A DNA stretch of 61,635 bases from Capnocytophaga leadbetteri (GCF_003054025.1 NZ_QBKG01000012.1:1-61635), one strand, 5' to 3'. Shown: positions 26,264 to 35,435, numbered from the stretch's first letter. Numbers and translations: made by a program. Notes: generated by a model from the letters alone, not told the origin.

Positions 26264-26970
26264 TGGATTTTGTAGCTACTATTCCTTTTTGGGCACTTTT
26301 TATTATAACGGTCTACTATCTTTTCAACAGAAAACCTAATACCCTGCGCTACAGCAGTGCGCATTATATGCCCGAGAAACGAAAGCAGTACCTTAGCAAA
26401 CTAAAAAAATATGTAGTTGTGGTATCCATCTCTACAGGATTATTGATTTGTGTGCCTTTCTGCTCTTTTTTGCTTTTCGAAATCTTTCATATGCCTTATT
26501 CTTTCTACGAAAATTTACTTCTTTACCCCCAACAGCACCCTTATATAATCTGCTTTACCGCTGCTGGTTTTTTAGGCTGGTGCATAGGCTTATATTTTTA
26601 TCACAACAGGAATATACAACACTTGCAAAAGCTATTAGAAGCAATGAGCGATGCTGATTACGAGCGTTTTACTGAAATGATGCAGCTGATGAACTTCACC
26701 CAACGCTATTCGCCTTTTGTGGTGATTTGCCAAGGGAAAGCCTACTTTATGTGGAGTTTGGGCGAGGGTTTGTCGCTAAAGGATATAGTGCATTTAGAAT
26801 GGGACTGCCGGGAAAAGTACTACGACCGTTCAAAGAACAAATATGAGTTAGTAGAAGAAGCCCATATCTACACCCGCGAGCAACCCAATACCCCCATTAC
26901 CATAACGATGCCCAGAGACCAATACCGCTTCTTAGAACGCGCTTATCGAGAGGCCTTCCACAAAGATTAA
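26263..26970 (+). CDS. membrane protein of unknown function, 235 aa
   Basis: Three hydrophobic helices (about 3-19, 47-70, 90-113) followed by a cytoplasmic part of about 120 residues. That part (FVVICQGKAYFMWSLGEGLSLKDIVHLEWDCRE...HIYTREQPNTPITITMPRDQYRFLERAYRE) resembles the PH-like domain of YcxB-type or similar signalling membrane proteins, but the match is too weak to name. It is translationally coupled to the preceding hypothetical gene. No promoter lies between them. Confidence 0.6.
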   Translation: MDFVATIPFWALFIITVYYLFNRKPNTLRYSSAHYMPEKRKQYLSKLKKYVVVVSISTGLLICVPFCSFLLFEIFHMPYSFYENLLLYPQQHPYIICFTAAGFLGWCIGLYFYHNRNIQHLQKLLEAMSDADYERFTEMMQLMNFTQRYSPFVVICQGKAYFMWSLGEGLSLKDIVHLEWDCREKYYDRSKNKYELVEEAHIYTREQPNTPITITMPRDQYRFLERAYREAFHKD

Positions 26971-27068
26971 TTAATAAATTATAGATTGTGAATTGTGAAT
27001 TGTTTTGTAACTTTGCCGCCACTTTCTTCATTAGCCAATACCCCTTATCATTTTAAAAACACACAAAA

Positions 27069-28940
27069 ATGTTTACAACTGAATACGATGTAATAGTAGT
27101 AGGGGCAGGCCACGCAGGAGCTGAAGCTGCTGCCGCTGCTGCCAATATGGGGGCTAAAACCCTGCTTATCACGATGAACCTACAACATATAGCCCAGATG
27201 AGTTGCAACCCCGCTGTGGGGGGGATTGCCAAAGGGCAGATAGTGCGCGAAATAGACGCACTGGGCGGTTATATGGGTATCATCACTGATAAGACGGCTA
27301 TACAGTTCAAAATGCTCAACCAGTCTAAAGGGCCTGCTATGTGGAGCCCGCGGGCGCAATCAGACCGTATGCGCTTTTCTGAAGCGTGGCGACTACAATT
27401 AGAAAGCCTCCCTACCCTTGATTTCTTTCAAGGTATGGTAAACGACCTACTTATAGAAAAACTCAAAGTAGTAGGGGTACGCACTTCGTTAGGCATCAGT
27501 ATCAAAGCCAAAAGCGTAGTGCTAACCAATGGTACTTTCCTCAATGGGGTGATGCACATAGGGCTAAAGCAATTCGGCGGAGGGCGTGCTGGCGAACCTG
27601 CTGCACACGGTCTGACCGAGTGCCTTGTACAGCAAGGTTTTGAAGCCGGACGTATGAAGACCGGTACTCCCCCCCGTGTAGATGCCCGTTCGCTGGACTT
27701 CAGCAAGATGATACCCCAACCCGGTGACGAGCACCCTCAAAAATTCTCTTTTTCAGCAGCAACTCAACCTCTGCAAGTACAAAAGGACTGCTATATGACC
27801 TACACTAGCGAGCGCGTGCACAACATACTGCGCACTGGCTTTGACCGCTCGCCTATGTTCCAAGGTATTATTCACGGTGTAGGGCCTCGTTATTGCCCTT
27901 CTATTGAAGACAAAATCAATCGTTTTGCCGACAAAGACCGTCACCAAATATTCGTTGAACCTGAAGGCTGGCATACTGTAGAAATGTACGTAAATGGCTT
28001 TTCTACCTCTCTACCCGAAGAGGTGCAGTACGCTGCCCTTAGTCAGGTAGCAGGCTTTGAAAAAGTGAAGTTTTTGCGCCCTGGTTATGCTATAGAATAC
28101 GATTATTTTCCGCCTACCCAGCTAAAACATACCCTCGAAACCAAACTGATAGAACATCTGTATTTCGCCGGACAAATAAACGGTACTACTGGTTATGAAG
28201 AGGCTGCTGCCCAAGGACTTATGGCAGGCATTAACGCTGTGCTAAAAATACGTGAGTGCGAACCGCTAATCCTCAAACGCGACCAAGCTTACATAGGGGT
28301 ACTTATAGACGATCTTATCACTAAAGGAACCGAAGAGCCTTACCGTATGTTTACTTCGCGTGCTGAGTATCGCACCTTATTGCGCCAAGACAACGCCGAT
28401 AGCAGGCTCACCCCTATTGGTTATGAGATAGGTACTGTTAGTGAGGAGCGTTATCGCGCTTGGGAGGCTAAAGAGCAAAGAGTAGATGATTTTATCACTT
28501 ATATAAAAGAACTGAGCGTTACCCCTGAAGAGGTGAATCCTATACTCGAAAAATACGATTCATCGCCTATGAAACAGGGTGATAAACTGCAGAAAGTACT
28601 CACCCGCCCCAGCGTAACCCTATCAGACTTTGAGCAGTTGCCTAAAGTAAGCCACTATATAGCCGAACACGACCTCAGCCAAGAGGAAAAGACGTGCGCT
28701 GAAGTAGCTATAAAATACGCTGGCTATATAGAAAAAGAGAAGAACAACGCCGACAAACTCAACCGCTTAGAGAGCGTACGCATACCCGAAAACTTCGATT
28801 ATGACAAGATAGTATCGCTCTCGTTTGAAGGGCGTGAAAAGCTAAAGAAGATACGCCCTATAACCCTTTCGCAAGCCTCGCGCATCAGTGGGGTATCGCC
28901 AGCTGACATCAGCGTATTGGTGATATATATGGGGCGATAG
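27069..28940 (+). CDS. mnmG: tRNA uridine-5-carboxymethylaminomethyl(34) synthesis enzyme MnmG
   Basis: 623 residues, full length. The FAD-binding GAGHAG (12-17) at the N-terminus, CNPAVGGIAKG, GTFLNGVMHIG, the two family signatures GRAGEPAAHGL and GQINGTTGYEEAAAQG, and the C-terminal helical MnmE-binding domain ending in ISVLVIYMGR are all present. With MnmE it builds the cmnm5 group on the wobble uridine of several tRNAs, using FAD, NADH and methylene-THF. A TAACTTTG -7 box lies at 27008-27015. It is a single gene. Confidence 0.98.
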   Translation: MFTTEYDVIVVGAGHAGAEAAAAAANMGAKTLLITMNLQHIAQMSCNPAVGGIAKGQIVREIDALGGYMGIITDKTAIQFKMLNQSKGPAMWSPRAQSDRMRFSEAWRLQLESLPTLDFFQGMVNDLLIEKLKVVGVRTSLGISIKAKSVVLTNGTFLNGVMHIGLKQFGGGRAGEPAAHGLTECLVQQGFEAGRMKTGTPPRVDARSLDFSKMIPQPGDEHPQKFSFSAATQPLQVQKDCYMTYTSERVHNILRTGFDRSPMFQGIIHGVGPRYCPSIEDKINRFADKDRHQIFVEPEGWHTVEMYVNGFSTSLPEEVQYAALSQVAGFEKVKFLRPGYAIEYDYFPPTQLKHTLETKLIEHLYFAGQINGTTGYEEAAAQGLMAGINAVLKIRECEPLILKRDQAYIGVLIDDLITKGTEEPYRMFTSRAEYRTLLRQDNADSRLTPIGYEIGTVSEERYRAWEAKEQRVDDFITYIKELSVTPEEVNPILEKYDSSPMKQGDKLQKVLTRPSVTLSDFEQLPKVSHYIAEHDLSQEEKTCAEVAIKYAGYIEKEKNNADKLNRLESVRIPENFDYDKIVSLSFEGREKLKKIRPITLSQASRISGVSPADISVLVIYMGR

Positions 28941-28952
28941 TTTCCTTTTTAT

Positions 28953-28983
28953 TTTGGTATTCGAGAAAAATAATGTACCTTTG
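28953..28983 (+). promoter_or_regulatory. promoter of the dipeptidase gene
   Basis: TTTG (28953-28956), 19 bases, TACCTTTG (28976-28983), about 70 bases upstream of the start codon. Confidence 0.7.
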
Positions 28984-29052
28984 GGGCGTAAAAGGAGAAA
29001 AATCAGAGTTGTTTAGTAAATAAATTTATAAAAATCGTTAATCGTAAAATAT

Positions 29053-30438
29053 ATGGATTCAGTAAAGAATTATATTCAAGAAAACAAAGACCGTTTTATT
29101 GCGGAACTGATAGAACTGCTAAAAATGCCTTCTATTAGCGCCGATGCTGCTTATTCGCAAGATGTGCTGAACACTTCAGAAGCCGTAAAAGATGCTTTGG
29201 AAAAAGCAGGATGCGACAAGGTGGAAATATGTGAAACCCCTGGTTATCCTATCGTCTACGGCGAAAAAACTATAGACCCTGCACTGCCTACTGTACTGGT
29301 GTATGGGCACTATGATGTGCAGCCCGCTGACCCTATTGAACTATGGGATTCTGACCCTTTTGAACCCGTAATTAAAAAAACTGATATTCACCCTGATGGT
29401 GCTATCTTTGCTCGTGGGGCTTGCGATGACAAAGGTCAGATGTTTATGCACGTGAAAGCTCTGGAATATATGGTCAGAAACAACGTGTTGCCTTGCAATG
29501 TGAAGTTTATGATTGAGGGCGAGGAAGAAGTGGGTTCTGGCAGCCTTAGTTGGTTTGTGAAAAACAACCACGAAAAACTCAAAAACGATATTATCCTCAT
29601 CTCTGATACAGGTATGTTGGCTAATGATACTCCTTCTATCACCACTGGCTTGCGCGGACTTAGTTATGTGGAGGTAGAAGTAACTAGTGCTAACCGCGAC
29701 CTGCACTCTGGTCTATACGGAGGGGCGGTAGCGAACCCTATCAATGTGCTTACTAAGATGATAGCCTCGCTACACGATGAGAATAACCACATCACTATTC
29801 CGCATTTCTACGATAAAGTAGAAGAGCTTTCGCAGGCAGAACGCGATGAGATGGCTAAAGCTCCTTTCTCGCTTGAAGCTTACAAGAAAGCCTTAGATAT
29901 TGATGCTGTATATGGCGAAAAAGGTTATACCACTACTGAGCGCGCCTCTATACGTCCTACCCTTGATGTAAATGGTATTTGGGGAGGCTATACTGGGCAA
30001 GGTGCTAAAACCGTTATCCCAAGTAAGGCTTATGCTAAAATATCAATGCGCTTAGTGCCTAACCAAGATAACCTTGAGATTACCGAACTCTTTACTAAGC
30101 ATTTTGAGAGTATAGCTCCTGCAGGGGTACGCGTAAAAGTAACTCCTCACCACGGCGGACAAGGTTACGTAACCCCTACCGACACTCCTGCTTACCAAGC
30201 TGCGGTAAAGGCTTGCAAAGAGTCTTTTGGCAAAGAGCCTATACCAGTGCGCTCAGGGGGTAGTATTCCTATTGTAGCTCTTTTTGAAGAAGAATTGGGC
30301 AGCAAGTCTATCCTTTTAGGCTTTGGTTTAGACAGTGATGCGATACACTCGCCTAACGAACACTATGGTATCTTTAACTTCCTTAAAGGAATTGAAACTA
30401 TTCCGTGGTTCTACCATTACTTTGTAAACAACAAATAG
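29053..30438 (+). CDS. M20 family dipeptidase
   Basis: 461 residues, cytoplasmic. The di-zinc site is marked by VYGHYDVQP (His86, Asp88), ARGACDDKG (bridging Asp125), EGEEEVGS (Glu157-158) and a late GLDSDAIHSPNEH histidine motif. The lid/dimerisation domain lies at about 190-330. It resembles the carnosine dipeptidase-like branch that hydrolyses dipeptides. It is preceded by its own promoter and followed by a very strong bidirectional stem-loop. Confidence 0.93.
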   Translation: MDSVKNYIQENKDRFIAELIELLKMPSISADAAYSQDVLNTSEAVKDALEKAGCDKVEICETPGYPIVYGEKTIDPALPTVLVYGHYDVQPADPIELWDSDPFEPVIKKTDIHPDGAIFARGACDDKGQMFMHVKALEYMVRNNVLPCNVKFMIEGEEEVGSGSLSWFVKNNHEKLKNDIILISDTGMLANDTPSITTGLRGLSYVEVEVTSANRDLHSGLYGGAVANPINVLTKMIASLHDENNHITIPHFYDKVEELSQAERDEMAKAPFSLEAYKKALDIDAVYGEKGYTTTERASIRPTLDVNGIWGGYTGQGAKTVIPSKAYAKISMRLVPNQDNLEITELFTKHFESIAPAGVRVKVTPHHGGQGYVTPTDTPAYQAAVKACKESFGKEPIPVRSGGSIPIVALFEEELGSKSILLGFGLDSDAIHSPNEHYGIFNFLKGIETIPWFYHYFVNNK

Positions 30439-30452
30439 GTCGGTTAATAGAT

Positions 30453-30510
30453 AAAAAACAATAAACTTTATCAGGTTTTTAAGACTTTGATAAAGTTTAT
30501 TGTTTTTTTA
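30453..30510 (+). terminator. long stem-loop terminator after the dipeptidase gene
   Basis: Stem of about 20 bp, AAACAATAAACTTTATCA / TGATAAAGTTTATTGTTT, with a T-run behind. The A-run in front would let it act on the minus strand too. Confidence 0.9.
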
Positions 30511-30575
30511 TCTAACTGATTTTTAAGAGTATATAAATTTAAATAAAAAATAATTGATATTTTTTTGCTGAAAAA

Positions 30576-30606
30576 TTTGCAGGTTTCAAAAATAGTCGTA
30601 CCTTTG
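30576..30606 (+). promoter_or_regulatory. promoter of tRNA-Asn
   Basis: TTTG (30576-30579), exactly 19 bases, TACCTTTG (30599-30606). The tRNA starts 26 bases later. Confidence 0.8.
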
Positions 30607-30632
30607 CACCGCATTAGAGAAGAATATAACAC

Positions 30633-30706
30633 TCCTCCTTAGCTCAGTTGGTTAGAGCATCTGACTGTTAATCAGAGGGTCACTGGTTCAAGTCCAGTAG
30701 GGGGAG
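30633..30706 (+). tRNA. tRNA-Asn (anticodon GTT)
   Basis: Complete cloverleaf of 74 bases: acceptor TCCTCCT/AGGGGGA (one G-U pair), D-stem GCTC/GAGC, anticodon stem CTGAC... with loop CTGTTAA (anticodon GTT), T-arm ACTGG-TTCAAGT-CCAGT, discriminator G. CCA is not encoded. Confidence 0.97.
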
Positions 30707-30711
30707 CAAAT

Positions 30712-30750
30712 AAAAAAAGGCTTTACATTTCCGTAAAGCCTTTTTTATTT
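30712..30750 (+). terminator. terminator after tRNA-Asn, shared with the convergent permease gene
   Basis: AAAGGCTTTAC / GTAAAGCCTTT stem around a 6-base loop, with A-run before and T-run after, so it can serve both the tRNA and the minus-strand gene that ends at 30767. Confidence 0.88.
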
Positions 30751-30766
30751 TGCCATATTTTAAAGG

Positions 30767-31960
30767 TTATTTGATTCTATTCTTCACTCTTGAAGAGGCT
30801 ACTAACGAGGCTAACAAGCCTAACACTACAATAGTAGCAAACACTATAAGCGTATTCGTAGGGGTAATAGCTACCGGATAAGCCAAGGTAGGGCTTATCA
30901 TTACTAAAGAGAATTGCTGTTGTAGCCATACAATAATGGCTCCTAAAGCAATCCCGATGGTGGCTCCTACCACTGAAGCCATAGTGCCTTGCCAAAAGAA
31001 GATTTGGCGCATTTGCCGCTGATTCATACCCAAAGCATAAAGCGTCTGTAGGTCGTCTTTTTTATCGAGAATCATCATAATAATAGCCCCTACAAGGTTG
31101 AATAAGGCGATTATTAGTACTAAGATAAAAATAAGATAAACCGCTATATTCTCGGTATTTAACATACGATAGAGCGCATCATTTAGTTGCACACGATTCT
31201 TCACTATCACGGGTTGCTCAAAAGCGCGCACAATAGCTTCAGTTGCTGTCTTTTCATCGGCTTGTGGCGCTAATTTCACTTCGATAGCTGAGACTTTGTC
31301 TGGCGTTACTCCCAATAAAAAACGAGCCTCATCTAAAGACGAAAATACATATTTCTTATCTAAATCCTCCGTAAGCTGATAAATGCCTTGTACTACCGAA
31401 AAAGCTTGTCGGTAAGGCATTGGGTCGCTTAGTATACTGCCTTTGCCTGCCTTAGGCACCACTATCTGCAAAGGAGAAGAGGCATCGGTAAGGTTTAAGC
31501 CTAATTTGTTGAAAATAGTACCTCCTACCACTACGCTAGGTGGGGTAAGTTCCCAATTGCCAAGCACAATGATACTATCAATTTCGTTGACTTTAGGATA
31601 TTGCTCATCTACCCCTTTGATGTAAGCTATATGATTTTTCTGATTATGGGTGAGAAATACTTGCTCTTCGAGCACCTTAGTAAAGTGTGCTACCTGACTG
31701 ATTTGTTGTAGTTTAAGCGTATCTTGTGAGGTAAGTGAGAGGTATTTGCCTTTGGCTGGTAAGATTTTTAGGTCGGGGTCGAAAGTTGAAGAGAAAGAGA
31801 GTGTAAAATGCTTGAGACCCGCAAAACCTGCAAGGACAATAAAAAGGGCAGCAGCCCCAAGTACTACTACAAAGGCTGTTACCCTATTGATAATGTTGAT
31901 AACATTCTGAGAACTTTTGGCGAACATATATCGCCTTGCTATATAAAAAATGGGGTTCAT
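30767..31960 (-). CDS. FtsX/LolE-type ABC transporter permease
   Basis: 397 residues. An N-terminal helix after YIARRYMF (about 20-45), a periplasmic domain of about 230 residues and three C-terminal helices (about 275-300, 325-350, 365-385) match the MacB/LolCE permease fold. LolE-like proteins extract lipoproteins from the inner membrane together with LolD ATPase; no ATPase is in the window. The gene begins 5 bases after rbfA on the same strand, an arrangement widespread in Bacteroidota. The substrate is inferred from the family. Confidence 0.85.
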   Translation of the reverse strand: MNPIFYIARRYMFAKSSQNVINIINRVTAFVVVLGAAALFIVLAGFAGLKHFTLSFSSTFDPDLKILPAKGKYLSLTSQDTLKLQQISQVAHFTKVLEEQVFLTHNQKNHIAYIKGVDEQYPKVNEIDSIIVLGNWELTPPSVVVGGTIFNKLGLNLTDASSPLQIVVPKAGKGSILSDPMPYRQAFSVVQGIYQLTEDLDKKYVFSSLDEARFLLGVTPDKVSAIEVKLAPQADEKTATEAIVRAFEQPVIVKNRVQLNDALYRMLNTENIAVYLIFILVLIIALFNLVGAIIMMILDKKDDLQTLYALGMNQRQMRQIFFWQGTMASVVGATIGIALGAIIVWLQQQFSLVMISPTLAYPVAITPTNTLIVFATIVVLGLLASLVASSRVKNRIK

Positions 31961-31965
31961 CGTTT

Positions 31966-32358
31966 CTATGTCATTTTTCTCTTGTAAAGCAACTCGCGAT
32001 TTTCTATCGGGTTCTCTTCTTCTTTTAGCGATTGCTCTATACCTTCAATGTATTGTAAAGAATCATCGATATAGAAAAGCAATTCGGGCATACGTCTGAA
32101 TTGGTGCTTGGTAATCTGCGATAGTTCGTGCTTGATAAGCGGACTGTTAGAGGTTACCCCTTTGAGTACCTCAGCTGCTTTGACTTCAGGAAATACACTT
32201 AAATAGACCTTAGCTACCGATAAATCAATGGTAACGGTAACTTTAGTGACTGAAACTAAGAGGTTTTGCTGTCCTGCATCGCGAATAGATTGCTGAAGGA
32301 CTTTGGCTAATTCCTCTTGTATGATACCTGCTATTTTCTTCTGTCTGTTATTTTCCAA
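31966..32358 (-). CDS. rbfA: 30S ribosome-binding factor RbfA
   Basis: 130 residues. The KH-like fold shows RQKKIAGIIQEELAKVLQQ at the N-terminus, the central LLVSVTKVTVTIDLSVAKVYLSVFPE strand-helix and the late RRMPELLFYIDDSLQYIEGIEQSL. It binds immature 16S rRNA near helix 1 and aids 30S maturation. It is the first gene of the rbfA-lolE-like unit, with a promoter at 32385-32416. Confidence 0.93.
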   Translation of the reverse strand: MENNRQKKIAGIIQEELAKVLQQSIRDAGQQNLLVSVTKVTVTIDLSVAKVYLSVFPEVKAAEVLKGVTSNSPLIKHELSQITKHQFRRMPELLFYIDDSLQYIEGIEQSLKEEENPIENRELLYKRKMT

Positions 32359-32384
32359 AACTTGTTGATTTTTAATATTTTCGG

Positions 32385-32416
32385 CAAAGATAAAACTTAA
32401 TTAGCAAATGAGCAAA
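32385..32416 (-). promoter_or_regulatory. promoter of rbfA
   Basis: Minus strand TTTG (32413-32416), 20 bases, TATCTTTG (32385-32392). The box lies in GCAAATTTGCTCATTTGCTAATT words. Confidence 0.7.
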
Positions 32417-32425
32417 TTTGCTTAA

Positions 32426-33610
32426 TTACCGCAGCACCCTACGAAGGGTAAGCGTTGCCAAAAATAGGTAAAGCAGGCATAAGCCCCACATACCAAACCA
32501 ATAGGGCATAATGGTAGGCAAGGAGGCACCCATCTGGGTAATAGAGGTAAAGCCTTTCGCCCCTAAAGTAGTAGGCACAACATATGAGATAACATTCAAC
32601 CACTCAGGCATCGCTACTGAAGGCCACGAAAAACCGGTAAGCATCATCGCTGGTAATGAAGTGTACATAATGAGCATAATAGCATCTTCTCTACGGCGAA
32701 GGAAATTTAGCAAACAAAGCCCCATAAAGACAATTGAGAGGATAAAAGGTGTCATAAACACCATAGTAGTAAGCATTGTACTGCGCATTGGGATACCAAA
32801 AAGAGGCATCACAATACCGAGAATAATGAGCAAAATGACCATAGAAAGACCTAAATAGGTAGTCGCCTTGCCCATCACTATAGGCAGTGCCCCCCAGAAG
32901 CTATTAGAATTGGGGTATATGCGGCGTAGCTTATTGCCCTCGCGCATCGTGCCTCCGAGAATGCCCACCGCAGTAAGAATGGTAGTCTGAAAGATAATCA
33001 CAAATACCATAGGAATAAGAAAGGTAGCATAACCGGAAGAGGGATTGTATAGGCTCACTACTTTGGCACTGATGGGCATAGCCTCTTCGCGCGCTTGGGT
33101 AGGGAGTTTGCCTTGTGCTGAAAAGCGCTTCATTTCTACCCCTGCATTGAGGTAAGTAGCCGATATTTTGGCTGCTGTAAGCACCTGTTTGTAATAGAGC
33201 ATATAAGAGGCATCGGCATAGACGGATATAGAGGGTTGCTCGCCGCGTTGCAAGTCGCGTGAAAAGCCTTTAGGAACTGTAACTATACCGCGTATTTTCT
33301 CTTGCTGAAAAGCTTTTTGGGCTTCGGAAAGATTTAGGTAACTACTATAGATAGCCACACCGCTATTGGCATCAATCATACGCAACAACTGGCGGCTTTG
33401 CGCTGTATTGTCTTCATCTACTACTCCAATAGGGAGTTTTTGTAAGGTCTCTTCGGAATAGAGATAAGTGTACAAGAAAGAGACAGCAATTGCTACAATT
33501 ACAAATGAAAAGAACACCGCCTTGTCGCGGAATATATATTTGGCTTCCCAAAGCATAGCACGGGTAAAATCGGCTGAGCTTTGACACACATAACTTCTAA
33601 ATTGTTTCAT
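32426..33610 (-). CDS. ABC-2 type transporter permease (second of two)
   Basis: 394 residues of the YhgE/YbhR-like ABC-2 permease family: one N-terminal helix (about 30-50), a large extracellular domain with VVDEDNTAQSRQLLRMIDA and GIVTVPKGFSRDLQRGE, then five helices to the C-terminus. With its partner it would form the inner-membrane part of an ABC efflux pump joined to HlyD and TolC. The first 14 bases overlap the end of the upstream permease gene, so the pair is coupled. No ATP-binding subunit is encoded in the window. Confidence 0.88.
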   Translation of the reverse strand: MKQFRSYVCQSSADFTRAMLWEAKYIFRDKAVFFSFVIVAIAVSFLYTYLYSEETLQKLPIGVVDEDNTAQSRQLLRMIDANSGVAIYSSYLNLSEAQKAFQQEKIRGIVTVPKGFSRDLQRGEQPSISVYADASYMLYYKQVLTAAKISATYLNAGVEMKRFSAQGKLPTQAREEAMPISAKVVSLYNPSSGYATFLIPMVFVIIFQTTILTAVGILGGTMREGNKLRRIYPNSNSFWGALPIVMGKATTYLGLSMVILLIILGIVMPLFGIPMRSTMLTTMVFMTPFILSIVFMGLCLLNFLRRREDAIMLIMYTSLPAMMLTGFSWPSVAMPEWLNVISYVVPTTLGAKGFTSITQMGASLPTIMPYWFGMWGLCLLYLFLATLTLRRVLR

Positions 33611-34748
33611 ATCCTCCTGATTTTATTTTCTTTACAAACATAGGGTAGGCTACTATCAGTAGCAACCCAAAAAGCAACAATGCTAAAAGCGGTTGCCAAG
33701 TCATCTCTATAGGAATACCCTTGATAGCACGATTCACATAATATTTCATAAAATGGGCATAAGGGAAGATTTGCGCTAAATACTGTATGCTACGAGGCAA
33801 CCCTTCCATAGGGAAAGTATAAGCCGCAAAAGAGAAGGCTATGGCGGTAAAGCCACTACCTATTGTAAGCGCAGACCTAAAATTAGGCATAAAAGAGACA
33901 AGTGTAATACCGATAATCTGATATACAATCACTAAGGCAAAGGTAATAAGTACTACATTGAGCATAGGGATATGCAGAGGTGCGCCAATAAGTCCGAAGA
34001 GGAGATAGTTCATCCACCACGCTACAAAGAAGAGGGCTAAGGTGTAAGGCAGAAGTTTCCCTACAAGAGCTTTTAGCGGACTGCCGCCTGCCTTTTTGAG
34101 CCATTGTTTGCCCCTGCGATAGCGGAACTCTATACCCAATACATACACCGTTACCATCATCACTATCATCTGAAACATCATCGGCAAAAAGGCTGTAAGC
34201 AGGTAATAGGCATAGTTAGCATAAGGATTGTACAAAACGTGATCGTCTACCTTTATAGGCTGGGCTTCCGCGCGTACTTTCTCGGTTTGTTGTCCTTTTT
34301 GCATTTTCTTTTTCATCACCAATCCAGCTGAGAAAGTACCTACTGTGGTCTGAAAATCCTTTTGAATAAGACTTGCCCCCAACATAAATTGATTGTTGGT
34401 ATAGCAAATCACCGATTGGTTTTCACCCTTGAAAAGTCTCTGCTGAAAATCGGCTGGAATGACAATAAAGCCCATAATCTGCTGTTGCTGGATAAGTCGT
34501 TGGGCTTCTTGTTCATCAGTGAGTTTGATTTTCAGGTCGATATTGGGCGTAGCATCGAGCATACGCAAAAGGTTTTCGGACAGCTGACTTTGGTCGTAAT
34601 TGATATACGCCATAGGCAGGTCGCGAGGAACACCTTTGTAGAAAATAGCTGCGAAGAACCCAAAGATAATAAAGGGAAGCACCAAAACGTAAAACAGCCG
34701 TTTTGGTGATAAGAATAGGTTCTTGCATTCGGTTTTAAAATATTTCAT
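33597..34748 (-). CDS. ABC-2 type transporter permease (first of two)
   Basis: About 383 residues from the Met at 34748; upstream in-frame codons to 34787 lie in repeat words and are rejected. Same build as its neighbour: an N-terminal helix (LFYVLVLPFIIFGFF), a periplasmic domain (YINYDQSQLSENLLRMLDATP, GFIVIPADFQQRLFKGE) and a cluster of five helices. The two are paralogues and overlap by 14 bases. In relatives they sit directly after hlyD; here about 3.4 kb of immunity-like genes lies between. Confidence 0.88.
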   Translation of the reverse strand: MKYFKTECKNLFLSPKRLFYVLVLPFIIFGFFAAIFYKGVPRDLPMAYINYDQSQLSENLLRMLDATPNIDLKIKLTDEQEAQRLIQQQQIMGFIVIPADFQQRLFKGENQSVICYTNNQFMLGASLIQKDFQTTVGTFSAGLVMKKKMQKGQQTEKVRAEAQPIKVDDHVLYNPYANYAYYLLTAFLPMMFQMIVMMVTVYVLGIEFRYRRGKQWLKKAGGSPLKALVGKLLPYTLALFFVAWWMNYLLFGLIGAPLHIPMLNVVLITFALVIVYQIIGITLVSFMPNFRSALTIGSGFTAIAFSFAAYTFPMEGLPRSIQYLAQIFPYAHFMKYYVNRAIKGIPIEMTWQPLLALLLFGLLLIVAYPMFVKKIKSGGYETI

Positions 34749-34754
34749 AGTATA

Positions 34755-34808
34755 ATTTGAAAATTTGTCGATTTGTCGATTTGTCAATTTGTCGATTAGT
34801 CAATTAGT
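34755..34808. repeat. TTTGTCGATTTGTCGATTTGTC word repeat
   Basis: Near-tandem copies of TTGTCGAT(T) with variants TTGTCAAT and TAGTCAAT between the 34804 small ORF and the permease gene. A similar run is at about 1990-2040 before brnQ. It may mark the right seam of the inserted block. Confidence 0.65.
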
Positions 34809-34911
34809 TAGATTTCTTGAGCTGGTATGAAGCCTCCCAAAAATACTCGTCTCCCACTTTTTGTGAGAAAGCAAGAGTGCCAAACTTGGTGGTATAATTA
34901 GATGTGTTCAT
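34804..34911 (-). CDS. small ORF of 35 aa, coupled to the upstream gene
   Basis: ATG at 34911 overlaps the TGA stop of the preceding gene (ATGA), and the ORF runs 35 codons to TAA. The product begins NTSNYTTKFGTLAF and ends ASYQLKKSN. The precise stop-start overlap argues for real translation, but it could also be the head of a longer gene whose tail was lost when the neighbouring repeat formed. No family is recognised. Confidence 0.4.
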   Translation of the reverse strand: MNTSNYTTKFGTLAFSQKVGDEYFWEASYQLKKSN

Positions 34912-35318
34912 TGCTTTAACCAATTAATTTCTTCTTTACTAAGGAGAAAATATTTATATACAAAGTTTTCGCAGGCTTCTTGTTCGCTATCAAAAGACTG
35001 TTCATCACAGAAGCAACGAGTATCGGCAAGGCATACCGCCCATTGGTTTTCTCGTTGCAGAAGACAAATGTTATCCACAGCTACATTTCCTTGCTCAAAA
35101 GTATTTGTTTTAAAATAGCACTGAGCAGGGTTATAGTTCAAGGCTTCTAAAGCTTGTAACAACTCTTTGAATGTGGGAATAGGGAATTGTTCTTTTATCT
35201 GGGCTAAAAGTTGTTGCCTTTTCATTCTTTCTTGTTTGTTTTTCTTGAAAAACCAAATGAGTATAAACGCCCAAGCCAAAACAGCTATTAATAGAGGGGC
35301 AAGTATATTGTAATTCAC
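34908..35318 (-). CDS. membrane-anchored immunity-like protein, 136 aa
   Basis: A single N-terminal membrane helix (LLIAVLAWAFILIWFF, about 8-23) is followed by a soluble domain. Its last 60 residues (ICLLQRENQWAVCLADTRCFCDEQSFDSEQEACENFVYKY) follow the 'W-x-V-x(8)-F-x-S/T-E-x-EAC-x-x-F' pattern seen at the end of several small bacterial immunity proteins. I therefore call it immunity-like, but no exact family can be named. A TAATTTTG -7 box lies just upstream. It sits in the accessory block that splits the efflux operon. Confidence 0.6.
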   Translation of the reverse strand: MNYNILAPLLIAVLAWAFILIWFFKKNKQERMKRQQLLAQIKEQFPIPTFKELLQALEALNYNPAQCYFKTNTFEQGNVAVDNICLLQRENQWAVCLADTRCFCDEQSFDSEQEACENFVYKYFLLSKEEINWLKQ

Positions 35319-35361
35319 AAGAGCAAAATTATATTTTTAAATTTTAAACATTTTGTTAATT

Positions 35362-35390
35362 GTTCTATGTTTATAAGGTTTTAAGTTTGT
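35362..35390. repeat. direct repeat, copy 1, flanking the DUF4279 gene
   Basis: Contains AGGTTTTAAGTTTGT at 35376-35390, identical over 15 bases to 35841-35855, with weaker similarity (TTCTAT...TAAG) to the left of both. The copies lie 465 bases apart and bracket the DUF4279 gene. Confidence 0.65.
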
Positions 35391-35435
35391 AGCAGTTTTA
35401 TACATTCTTTCATTTTCTGTAATTGGTGACTTATA

